From NCBI GenBank assembly GCA_028065725.1, contig JAPTVL010000449.1, positions 1-20,261 of the forward strand: a DNA stretch of 20,261 nucleotides. The letters are read 5' to 3'. This stretch comes from Betaproteobacteria bacterium. Its GTDB lineage: Bacteria > Pseudomonadota > Gammaproteobacteria > Burkholderiales > Rhodocyclaceae. The notes beneath the pieces were generated by a model, which made no database searches, had not been told where the DNA came from, and saw only the letters and a list, made by a program, of their open reading frames with translations. This document shows, one piece after another, positions 1 through 6,055 of the stretch (position 1 is the first letter of the stretch; each line of letters opens with the position of its first letter). The position numbers and the translations under genes are program-made.

Positions 1-59
1 GCGAAGAGAAGGTCTATTCCGCCGAACACGTAAGGAAAGACCTTGGTCTGGACGATTGA
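1..59 (+). CDS. RelB/DinJ-like antitoxin, C-terminal end only
   Basis: Only the last 18 codons are in the window, in the frame starting at base 3, ending ...VYSAEHVRKDLGLDD and a TGA at 57-59. A short tail with a 'YS-E-V-K-LGL' pattern is typical of the toxin-binding end of small RelB/DinJ-like antitoxins that sit directly upstream of a RelE/ParE toxin. The frame overlaps the following toxin gene by 17 bases (43-59), as expected for a translationally coupled antitoxin-toxin pair. The DNA-binding N-terminus lies outside the window, so the antitoxin family cannot be settled. The assignment rests mostly on the neighbour. Confidence 0.6.
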   Translation, partial: EEKVYSAEHVRKDLGLDD

Positions 60-312
60 CTACACCGACACGGCCAGAAAGCACCTTCGCAAGCTCGACA
101 AGCCGACCGCACGACGCATCCTCGATTTCATGGATGCGCGCATCGCCGGCCGGGGAAACCCACGCGCCACCGGCAAAGCGTTGACCGGACCCCGGCTCGG
201 TGCGTACTGGCGCTATCGGGTTGGCGATTATCGAATCCTCTGCGACATTCAAGACGACGCGCTGCGCATCCTGGTCATCGATATCGGCAACCGGCGTGAA
301 GTCTACCGATGA
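43..312 (+). CDS. RelE/ParE-superfamily toxin
   Basis: An 89-residue basic protein beginning (M)VWTIDYTDTARKHLRKLD and ending YRILCDIQDD...VIDIGNRREVYR. This is the usual layout of RelE/StbE-type toxins: a beta strand, a helix pair with 'A.K.LRKLD', then the 'YR.RVGDYRI.C.I' strand and the closing 'V..IGNRR.VY' strand. Family members cut mRNA on the ribosome or poison gyrase; the C-terminal Arg/Tyr residues fit the RNase branch, but I cannot prove the activity. The start is TTG at 43. It is chosen because it gives the family's normal N-terminus, has AAGGAA just upstream (32-37) and overlaps the antitoxin tail. Length is normal for the family and nothing looks broken. Confidence 0.85.
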   Translation: MVWTIDYTDTARKHLRKLDKPTARRILDFMDARIAGRGNPRATGKALTGPRLGAYWRYRVGDYRILCDIQDDALRILVIDIGNRREVYR

Positions 313-408
313 GCGCCGAGAAACGCGGCGTGGCCACAGTCGGTCTTCACCGGTGTGATGGCCGGTACTTGACGCCCCATGCTGGTCGGCTTCCCCGCGT
401 TCCTTTCT

Positions 409-481
409 TTCGACGTCATCCTGGATGGCCCGTCCCTTCTCTTGACGTCATCCCGGACGGCCCGCAGGGCCGAGCCGGGAT
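409..481 (+). repeat. Two outer-end repeat units, the second leading into hairpin A (copy 1)
   Basis: The outer-end motif 'GACGTCATCC(C/T)GGA(C/T)GGC' occurs at 417 and again at 449. The second copy opens a 32-nt hairpin at 450-481: ATCCCGG, spacer AC, GGCCC, loop GCA, GGGCC, spacer GAG, CCGGGAT. Both stems pair perfectly. The first copy has no hairpin partner, so it is an orphan end. Bases 313-408, between the toxin gene and this unit, hold nothing I can recognise. Confidence 0.85.
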
Positions 482-592
482 CCAGAAAGGCGCCCCGCAA
501 GTGCCTGCGCCCGCCCACGTGGACAGCGCGCGAGGCAAGCCGTTGCAGCCAAGTCGCTGGATCCCGGGTTCCGCCTACGGCGGCCCCGGGAT
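450..592. repeat. Paired-hairpin (MITE/REP-doublet-like) element, copy 1
   Basis: Hairpin A (450-481) and hairpin B (561-592: ATCCCGGG, TT, CCGCC, TAC, GGCGG, then CCCGGGAT) are each 32 nt and lie about 79 nt apart. Outside, the element begins with GACGTC next to hairpin A and ends GACATCAAAAAG after hairpin B, so the outer ends are inverted relative to each other. The inner edges GGATCCAG and CTGGATCC are inverted as well. A near-identical element lies at 2076-2217. No protein-coding role is evident. Confidence 0.85.
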
Positions 593-612
593 GACATCAA
601 AAAGCAAAACGT

Positions 613-745
613 CCTCCCAAACGGTGCGCTCCTTACTCTTGCCATCATCCCGGACGAGCCACCCTCTTCTTTCGACGTCACCCCGGCCGGCGCACTCTTC
701 TTCGACGCCTCCCGGACGGCCCCTTTCTTTTGATGTCATCCCGGA
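613..745 (+). repeat. Degenerate tandem series of the element's outer end (array 1)
   Basis: The core 'C(A/C)(T/C)CCCGG' or a one- to two-base variant starts at about 613, 646, 679, 708 and 737, a spacing of 33, 33, 29 and 29 bases. Between cores lies a pyrimidine-rich linker such as CCCTTTCTTTTGATGT or CTCTTCTTTCGACGT. The last unit becomes hairpin A of the next copy. The linkers resemble one another, unlike CRISPR spacers. Confidence 0.75.
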
Positions 746-845
746 CGGCGCGCAGCGCCGAGCCGGGATCCAGACGGGCACTTCGCCAGTGCCTGCGCCG
801 CCCGCGCGAACACGCGCATAGCAAGCCGTTGCAGCCAAGTCGCTG
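738..845. repeat. Paired-hairpin element, copy 2, lacking its hairpin B
   Basis: Hairpin A (738-769: ATCCCGG, AC, GGCGC, GCA, GCGCC, GAG, CCGGGAT) is followed by the same internal spacer as copy 1, ending GCAAGCCGTTGCAGCCAAGT and CGCTG. Identity then stops at about 845, exactly where copy 1 continues into hairpin B. The RES toxin gene ends 43 bases later. The break suggests an insertion, deletion or recombination event at the inner edge of hairpin B. Confidence 0.8.
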
Positions 846-887
846 CCGCTTCACGATGAGCTGGAACGCTCATGATCCACACGCGCT

Positions 888-1418
888 CTACCGAGATTTC
901 GGCCAGGACAGTTGGCTCGCGGGAAGCTTGCCGTTGGGATCGTAAGCCCGAACACGATGCGGGCGACGGCTCGCCCACTTCCACAGCACAAGATTCCGGT
1001 GATCGGAAGCTGCCTCCGGGGCATAGCTCGGCACGATGATGCCGGCCGAACCGCCCGCGATGAGCCGCGTCGCGATCGTCCACGATGCGGGCGTCTTGCC
1101 AAGGATCAGCGCGTCCTCACCCCAATTGCACGCCATGTCCGCTTCCACAATCCCCAACGCAGCGCGAGTCGATGCATCCGTCAAGTCGTCGATGTCGGTG
1201 CAGTCTACGTCGTATTCGACGAGGGTCATCGGAGCGATGCGGGCTGCAAGACCCTGGCACACCTCGTTGATCGCACCGATAGGGGATAGCGCCAGGTAAA
1301 GCGCCGGCATGCTCTTGGGATTGAAGCGCCCGCCATGGAACACTGCGCCATCACCGGACAGCGGCGTGAAAGCCCACTGCGGGTCATGGCCCCGGTAGGC
1401 CCTGCCCACGAACCTCAA
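888..1418 (-). CDS. RES-domain toxin (NAD+-consuming family)
   Basis: A 176-residue protein with the RES fold signature: RAYRG at the N-terminus, HGGRFNP (Arg31), the following YLALSP (Tyr41), the INEV glutamate (Glu52) and a conserved serine region near SAGIIVPSYAP (residues 124-131). These correspond to the Arg-Glu-Ser residues that name the family. Characterised RES toxins such as MbcT and Res destroy NAD+; applying that here is inference from family. Its ATG at 1418 overlaps the stop of the upstream antitoxin gene by 4 bases (1415-1418), the standard order for Xre-RES modules (antitoxin first). Length is normal and no lesions are visible. The gene ends 43 bases from a broken hairpin element. 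Confidence 0.88.
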   Translation of the reverse strand: MRFVGRAYRGHDPQWAFTPLSGDGAVFHGGRFNPKSMPALYLALSPIGAINEVCQGLAARIAPMTLVEYDVDCTDIDDLTDASTRAALGIVEADMACNWGEDALILGKTPASWTIATRLIAGGSAGIIVPSYAPEAASDHRNLVLWKWASRRPHRVRAYDPNGKLPASQLSWPKSR

Positions 1419-1930
1419 GCAAAGCCACCCATCGCCATGTGGTCGAGGTAGTCACGCAATGGCCCCGCTTGATTGGACTTGACCAGGGACTCGGCGGTAC
1501 GACCTCCGAATGCCGGGATCGGTTGGCCTCGATACCAGGCCATCGCCTGCACTTCACCCCCGGCCCAGTCTGTGATGCGCCCGAGAATTTCAAGCATCTC
1601 GCGCATTCGCACCTGCGTGGCGGGCGAGTTGACCCGATCCACGCGGTACATCGCATCCATGCTGATGCCAAGCGTACCCGCCAGGTTCTTCTTGGTGAAT
1701 CCGGTACCGTCAACCAGCCGCTCCACGACGACGTTTCCCGTCCTCTTGTCGGCGTATTTCTCCAGCAGAACGCTGACGCCGCGATGGTGGTCGACCTTGA
1801 CCGCATCGGCACTTCTTTCGCGCGGGCGTGACGGCGCAAGCACCATGCCGGCCATAGAATGCCCGACCTTGGCGAGTGAGGCCTTCTTGCTCACTTTGCG
1901 CACTAATTTCGTCTGTTTGAGATTGCTCAT
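1415..1930 (-). CDS. Xre/MbcA/ParS-type antitoxin of the RES module
   Basis: A 171-residue protein. The first 45 or so residues are basic and low in predicted structure (KQTKLVRKVSKKASLAK). A helix-turn-helix-like part follows at about 66-115 (VVERLVDGTGFTKKNLAGTLGISMDAMYRV). The C-terminal MbcA/ParS/Xre toxin-binding domain (DUF2384 family) is at about 116-171, with the family's signature AMAWYRGQPIPAFGG and an ending YLDHMAMGGFA. It should neutralise the RES toxin by blocking its active site and repress its own operon through the HTH. The start is ATG at 1930; the ribosome-binding site is weak (GGGCG). An inverted repeat lies just upstream at 1943-1960. The antitoxin stop overlaps the toxin start as ATGA. 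Confidence 0.88.
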   Translation of the reverse strand: MSNLKQTKLVRKVSKKASLAKVGHSMAGMVLAPSRPRERSADAVKVDHHRGVSVLLEKYADKRTGNVVVERLVDGTGFTKKNLAGTLGISMDAMYRVDRVNSPATQVRMREMLEILGRITDWAGGEVQAMAWYRGQPIPAFGGRTAESLVKSNQAGPLRDYLDHMAMGGFA

Positions 1931-1942
1931 CGCCCAGTACGC

Positions 1943-1960
1943 CTACAGGTTTTTATGTAG
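1943..1960 (-). promoter_or_regulatory. Inverted repeat upstream of the antitoxin, candidate operator
   Basis: On the minus strand CTACA and TGTAG flank an AT-rich centre (TAAAAACC), 12 bases before the antitoxin ATG. Autoregulating toxin-antitoxin operons commonly carry a palindrome at this place. I see no convincing -35/-10 pair, so operator function is a guess from position and symmetry. Confidence 0.35.
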
Positions 1961-2023
1961 CTCAGTGTGATACCCGCACGCCCCCGATGCAACATGGCCT
2001 GCAACGCCGCCAGTAACAGCTCC

Positions 2024-2040
2024 CGGGTCAATCCGACCCG
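2024..2040. repeat. Small perfect hairpin upstream of the toxin-antitoxin promoter region
   Basis: CGGGTC and GACCCG flank the loop AATCC. It lies in the otherwise featureless stretch 1961-2061 between the antitoxin gene and the second repeat field. There is no T-run on either side, so a terminator is unlikely. Function unknown. Confidence 0.4.
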
Positions 2041-2075
2041 CCGGAATCACGGCCCGCCCCTTCTTTACTGATGTC

Positions 2076-2217
2076 ATCCCGGACGGCGCGCAGCGCCGAG
2101 CCGGGATCCAGACGGGCGCTCCGCAAGTGCCTACGCCCACCCACGTGGACAACGCGCGAGGCAGCCGTTACAGCCAATTCGCTGGATCCCGGGTTCCGCC
2201 TGCGGCGGCCCCGGGAT
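2076..2217. repeat. Paired-hairpin element, copy 3 (complete)
   Basis: Hairpin A is at 2076-2107 (inner stem GGCGC/GCGCC) and hairpin B at 2186-2217 (inner stem CCGCC/GGCGG, loop TGC). The internal spacer is clearly homologous to copy 1, with CCACGTGGACA and GCGCGAGGCA. The outer flanks are GATGTC on the left and GACATCAAAAAAC on the right, again inverted. Copies 1 and 3 are in the same orientation on either side of the RES module. Confidence 0.85.
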
Positions 2218-2237
2218 GACATCAAAAAACAAAACGT

Positions 2238-2366
2238 CATCCCAGCCGGTGCACCCTTCTTTGACGCCTCCCGACCGACGCACTCTTCTTCGACGTCATC
2301 CCAGCCGATCCGCCCTCTTCTTTCGACGTCATCCCGGACGGCCCCTTTCTTCTGATGTCATCCCGG
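2238..2366 (+). repeat. Degenerate tandem series of the outer end (array 2)
   Basis: Cores 'CATCCC(G/A)G' or close variants start at 2238, 2267, 2297, 2330 and 2359 (spacing 29, 30, 33, 29). The linkers are pyrimidine-rich (for example CTCTTCTTTCGACGT). The arrangement parallels 613-745, and the last unit again becomes a hairpin A. Confidence 0.75.
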
Positions 2367-2452
2367 ACTGCGCGCAGCGCCGAGCCGGGATCCAGACGGG
2401 CGCCCCACAAGGACCACTGGATCCCCGGCTCGCGCTGCGCGCGCCCGGGGAT
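2360..2452. repeat. Paired-hairpin element, copy 4 (short spacer)
   Basis: Hairpin A is at 2360-2391, with one inner-stem mismatch (TGCGC against GCGCC). Hairpin B is at 2421-2452, with an altered but still perfect outer stem ATCCCCGG/CCGGGGAT. The internal spacer is only about 29 bases, much shorter than in copies 1 and 3. It is followed by GACAGCAAAAAGC. This is the last repeat before the 3' end of the glycan operon, whose stop codon is at 2551; 2453-2550 holds no gene I can support. Confidence 0.8.
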
Positions 2453-2550
2453 GACAGCAAAAAGCAAAACGCCATCCCGGCCGACGCCCCTTCTCTTTGA
2501 CGTTGCTGAGCGCGGCGAAGAATCTCCACCCACCAACGCAGTCACCGCGC

Positions 2551-3711
2551 TCACCGCTCCAACCGCTGCCGAAACGCCGCCCACTCGCGCTCGACAAGCC
2601 CGGAAAACTCGCGGCGGAAGCGCTCGGGCGAGAAGCGCTCGGCATTGGCGCGGCAGGCCTGCGGAGTGATCACGTGACCCTCGCGCTCGAAGCGCTCCAC
2701 TGCGGCGATCAGGGCACTCTCGGTCTGCGCATCGAAGAACACGCCGGTCGGCTGGGCAACGTCCAGTCCACGGATCGTCTCGGCCACGCCGCCGCGGCCG
2801 TAGGCGATCACCGGCGTGCCGCAGGCCTGTGCTTCCAGCGGGGCGATGCCAAAGTCTTCCTCGGCGGCAAACACGAAGGCGCGCGCCGCGCCCATGGCGG
2901 CGGCCAGTTCGGCATCCTCCACGCGGCCGCGCAACTCGATGTTCGCGTGTCCCTGCGCCGCGGCGGCAATGGCCTTGCGCTCGGGGCCATCGCCGATCAC
3001 CACCAGCTTGCGCGAAGGCATGCGCGCGAAAGCACGCACGATCAGCTCCATGCACTTGTACGGCACCATGCGCGAGGCAGTCAGATAAAAATCCTGCTTC
3101 GCGCGCTGCAGGGCAAAGCTATCCACCGCCACCGGCGGATACACCACGCTGGCCTCGCGCCCGTAGCACTTGCGGATGCGGCGTGCGATGTACTGCGAGA
3201 TGCCAATGAACCGGTCAACACCATGCGCTGTGCGCTGGTCCCACAGGCGCAACTTGTGCAATTGCCAGCGCGCCAGCCAACTCTTGGGGCCGCGCGTCAG
3301 CCGCGCCTCGCGCAAGTACTGGTGCTGCAACTCCCACGCATAGCGCATCGGCGAGTACACCAGGCTCAGGTGCAACTGGTCCGGTCCAGTCAGCACACCC
3401 TTGGCCACCGCATGCGAGCTGGAGATCACCACGTCATAGGCCGCCATATCCAGTTGCTCGGTGGCCAGCGGCATCAGTGGCAGGTAGCCGCGGTACTTGC
3501 GCCGCGCCCACGGCAGACGCTGGATGAAGGTCGTGCGCGGCGTGCGGCCCTGCAGGAAGGCGCGCTCGGCCTCGGGCACGAAGTCGCACACGGCGTACAG
3601 ATCGGCCTCGGGATACAGCAGCAGGATCTGCTCGAGCACGCGCTCGGCACCGGCATAAGTCACCAGCCAGTCGTGGACGATGGCGATGCGGCGCGGGTCG
3701 CGATCGGTCAC
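2551..3711 (-). CDS. GT4-family glycosyltransferase (A)
   Basis: A 386-residue GT-B fold enzyme that should move a sugar from a nucleotide-sugar donor to a lipid-linked glycan at the inner face of the inner membrane. The N-terminus (IAIVHDWLVTYAGAERVLEQIL) carries the acceptor-domain glycine/GAER motif. The donor domain begins near residue 207 (FYLTASRMVPYK) and contains GDGPE and the retaining-GT4 EX7E motif at Glu285-Glu293 (EDFGIAPLE). N-terminal wording such as 'YPEADLYAV' resembles mannosyltransferases of the WbaZ type, but donor and acceptor cannot be read from sequence. The start is GTG at 3711, because AAGGAG lies 7 bases upstream and the GTGA overlaps the stop of the preceding gene. 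It is the last gene of the operon, followed by repeats. Confidence 0.9.
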   Translation of the reverse strand: MTDRDPRRIAIVHDWLVTYAGAERVLEQILLLYPEADLYAVCDFVPEAERAFLQGRTPRTTFIQRLPWARRKYRGYLPLMPLATEQLDMAAYDVVISSSHAVAKGVLTGPDQLHLSLVYSPMRYAWELQHQYLREARLTRGPKSWLARWQLHKLRLWDQRTAHGVDRFIGISQYIARRIRKCYGREASVVYPPVAVDSFALQRAKQDFYLTASRMVPYKCMELIVRAFARMPSRKLVVIGDGPERKAIAAAAQGHANIELRGRVEDAELAAAMGAARAFVFAAEEDFGIAPLEAQACGTPVIAYGRGGVAETIRGLDVAQPTGVFFDAQTESALIAAVERFEREGHVITPQACRANAERFSPERFRREFSGLVEREWAAFRQRLER

Positions 3712-4889
3712 AACGCATCTCCTTCGGGCATGGATCGATTCTGCTGCATGCGCACCTCCTGCAATACCGCATACACCCCCGCGCGCATCGCCGCCAGGCT
3801 GAAGCGGCTGCGCGCCGCCGCGCCGCCGGCACTGGCCAGCCGCGCTGCCAAGACCGCATCATCCAGCACACGCCGCAGTGCGACCGCCAGCGCCGCCACG
3901 TCGCCCGGGGGCACCAGCACGCCGGTGACGCCGTCGTCGATCAACTCCAGCACGCCGCCCGCGGCGCTGGCCACCAGCGGCCGGCCGGCCAGCATGCCCT
4001 CGACGATCACGCGACCGAAGGGTTCCGGGTCCACCGGGGCGTGGCAGACCACGTCCACGGCTTTCATCAGCGCCGGGATGTCATGGCGAAAGCCGAGAAA
4101 CCGCACACGCCCAGCCAGGTCCGGTTGCGCCGCGCGGTCTCGCAACCGCGCGGCATACGCATCCTCTCCGAACAACGCCGCGCCGACGATCAGCCCCTGC
4201 ACGCCCGGCAGGCGCGCCAGCGCCTCGAGCAACACGCTCTGGCCCTTCCACGGCGTCAGGCGTCCGAACAATCCGACGACCGGCATGTCCGCGCGCAGAC
4301 CCAGAGCCACGCGCGCTGCCGCGACCTGATCGCCACCGAGCGCATCGAACGGCGCGGGATCGATGCCGTTGTGCACCACACGCAGCTTGCGCGCAGCGCC
4401 GCCCGCGGTCACAAAGGCATCCGCCGTCGCCTGCGAATTGGCGATCACGCAGGCAGCGCGGCGATTGGCCAGGGTCACCGCCAAGCGGCGCATGCCGCGG
4501 CTGAAATGCGCCGACGTCAGCAGGTCTCGCAGGTGCCAGATCAGCGGCACGCGCGCCGGTACACCCAACGCCGCGGCGACAAAGGCCTTTTGCGAATTGG
4601 CATAGATCAAGTCGTCATCGCGCGCGGCATGACGGATGCGCCGCAGCAACCCTGCCAGTGCCGGCAGCGCGTGCAGCGCGGCACGCGCCGGCTGCTCGCG
4701 GCGCACGTCCAGCAGCGCACCACCCGGCCACACCTCGACTGCGATACCACGCGCCTGCAGCGCTTCGCGAAACGGGCCATCGGCGAACAAGGCCACGCGT
4801 ACCGCACCGGGCCAAGCGGGCAGCAGGTCCAGCAGACTCAGCTCGCCGCCGCCCAGTTGCCCGGTCTGATCGAGCACCAGTGTTTTCAT
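3708..4889 (-). CDS. GT4-family glycosyltransferase (B)
   Basis: A 393-residue GT-B enzyme. MKTLVLDQTGQLGGGELSLL opens the acceptor domain with the glycine-rich GGGE loop. NSQATADAF and VVHNGIDP mark the inter-domain region. GLFGRLTPWKGQ starts the donor domain, and the EX7E motif is Glu289-Glu297 (EPFGRVIVE). The frame stays open far upstream to about 6005, but ATG 4889 is chosen because it overlaps the preceding stop (ATGA, 4886-4889) and gives a standard GT4 start; the upstream stretch is the antisense-free shadow of the neighbouring gene in another frame. The stop overlaps the next gene's GTG. Sugar specificity unknown. Confidence 0.9.
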   Translation of the reverse strand: MKTLVLDQTGQLGGGELSLLDLLPAWPGAVRVALFADGPFREALQARGIAVEVWPGGALLDVRREQPARAALHALPALAGLLRRIRHAARDDDLIYANSQKAFVAAALGVPARVPLIWHLRDLLTSAHFSRGMRRLAVTLANRRAACVIANSQATADAFVTAGGAARKLRVVHNGIDPAPFDALGGDQVAAARVALGLRADMPVVGLFGRLTPWKGQSVLLEALARLPGVQGLIVGAALFGEDAYAARLRDRAAQPDLAGRVRFLGFRHDIPALMKAVDVVCHAPVDPEPFGRVIVEGMLAGRPLVASAAGGVLELIDDGVTGVLVPPGDVAALAVALRRVLDDAVLAARLASAGGAAARSRFSLAAMRAGVYAVLQEVRMQQNRSMPEGDAL

Positions 4890-6055
4890 CGGTGCTCCGC
4901 GATGGCTTCGGCATACACCGCCGCTACACGTGTGGCGATATCTGGCCAGGCGTGATGACGCGCCACGTAGTCCTGACACGCCGCGGCATCCGGCAGCGCC
5001 AGTTCGCCGCGCAGCGCCGCGCCCAGACCCGCGGCCAGCGCCGCGCGACCGCTGGCCGGCAACACCAGGTCGCGTGCAAGCTCTTGTACGGCCTCGGGCA
5101 GCCCACCCACTGGCGTCACTAGCACCGGCGTGCCGGCGGCCAGCGATTCCAGCGTAATCAGGCCAAAGCCCTCCAGCGCCAGCGTCGGCACCACGCCGAG
5201 ATCGGCAGCGCGGTAAGCCAGCGGCAAGTCGGCATCTGCCACGAAGCCCAGCAGGCGCACGCTTGCGGCCAGCCCCAGCGCGTCGATGCGCTGCTGCAAT
5301 TCGGCCTGCAGCGGGCCGCGACCCGCGATCAGCACCAACACCCCGGGCACGCGGCGGCGCAATTCCAGCGCCGCGTCGATCAGATCCTCCAGGCCCATGC
5401 GCCGCACCAGCCGGCGCAAGCACAACACGATCGGGCGATCCTGCGGCCAGCCCAGGTGCGCACGCGCCACGCGCCGCGCGGGCAGATCGGCGAACACGGT
5501 CGTGTCCACACCACTGGGGATCACGCGGATGCGCGCCGGGTCGATGCGATAGCGCCGCGCAAGCTCGTCGGCGAAGGCCCGCGACAACACGATCAGGCGG
5601 TCGGCGCGGCGATATACCGCGCGTTCGAGCAGGGCCTGCGCGCGCGTCACCAGCGGGCGCGAGCCTTCCACCGCGCTCTCCGCCGCCCACGGTCCCTGGA
5701 AGTGCACCACGAACGGCTGCGCGCGCAGCCGTTCCAGCGACGGGAACGCATACAGCGCGAAGTGCGCCACCAGTACATCCGGGGGCTGCCTGCGCAATGC
5801 CGCGCGCAGCGCCCGGCGCGCCGCCAGCAGGCGCCAACCCAGCGCAGCCGCGGCCGGCGCAAAGGCCTGCACGCGCCCACCACTTTGCGCAGCGACCGCC
5901 GCGCTGCCCACCACCAGCCCGCGCTGGTCCACACCGGCTGCTGGCAAATGCCGCGCCAGCTCCATGTATACGCGATCGAGACCGCCGGGCTTTTCCGCAA
6001 ACCACGCGTTGCCGATCGCCAGCGCACTGATCCCGGTGCCCATGCGCTCAGTCAC
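4886..6055 (-). CDS. GT4-family glycosyltransferase (C)
   Basis: Up to 389 residues. The N-terminal EKPGGLDRVYMELARHL is the acceptor-side glycine loop. VVHFQGPWAAES, VLSRAFADEL and RVIPSGVDT lead to the donor domain (IVLCLRRLVRRMGLEDLI), with GRGP and the EX7E motif at Glu295-Glu303 (EGFGLITLE). Two starts are possible: GTG at 6055, overlapping the amidotransferase stop by 8 bases, or ATG at 6043, four residues later and just after that stop. Neither has a strong ribosome-binding site, so coupling to the upstream gene is likely. It is expected to add a sugar to the polysaccharide repeat unit; which sugar is unknown. Confidence 0.88.
   Translation of the reverse strand: MTERMGTGISALAIGNAWFAEKPGGLDRVYMELARHLPAAGVDQRGLVVGSAAVAAQSGGRVQAFAPAAAALGWRLLAARRALRAALRRQPPDVLVAHFALYAFPSLERLRAQPFVVHFQGPWAAESAVEGSRPLVTRAQALLERAVYRRADRLIVLSRAFADELARRYRIDPARIRVIPSGVDTTVFADLPARRVARAHLGWPQDRPIVLCLRRLVRRMGLEDLIDAALELRRRVPGVLVLIAGRGPLQAELQQRIDALGLAASVRLLGFVADADLPLAYRAADLGVVPTLALEGFGLITLESLAAGTPVLVTPVGGLPEAVQELARDLVLPASGRAALAAGLGAALRGELALPDAAACQDYVARHHAWPDIATRVAAVYAEAIAEHR

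Noticed and set aside
613..745. Regular 29-33 bp repeats as a CRISPR array
   Set aside because: Repeats are short and degenerate, the linkers resemble each other and are pyrimidine-rich, and no cas gene is nearby. They are copies of the hairpin element's outer end.
409..838. Small open frames in the repeat field as genes
   Set aside because: Their products are Ser/Arg/Pro-rich translations of the hairpin repeats (for example [12 protein letters not shown]), differ from copy to copy only as the repeats do, and have no ribosome-binding sites.
2360..2452. Hairpins as rho-independent terminators of the glycan operon
   Set aside because: Stems are strong, but on neither strand is the hairpin followed by a T-run; the plus strand has A-rich flanks and the minus strand has its T-run before the hairpin. 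Stalling or RNA-end protection remains possible.
2497..4329. Long plus-strand open frame of 610 codons
   Set aside because: It runs antisense to two intact GT4 genes, has no family motifs and its composition (Arg/Ala/His-rich) is typical of the antisense of GC-rich coding DNA. The same applies to plus-strand frames at 6390-7916 and 9098-10501.
4890..6005. An N-terminal extension making GT4 (B) a 765-residue fusion protein
   Set aside because: The upstream part overlaps GT4 (C) in another frame, is Arg/Gly/Ala-rich without motifs, and the ATG at 4889 gives a proper GT4 start with a 4-bp overlap.
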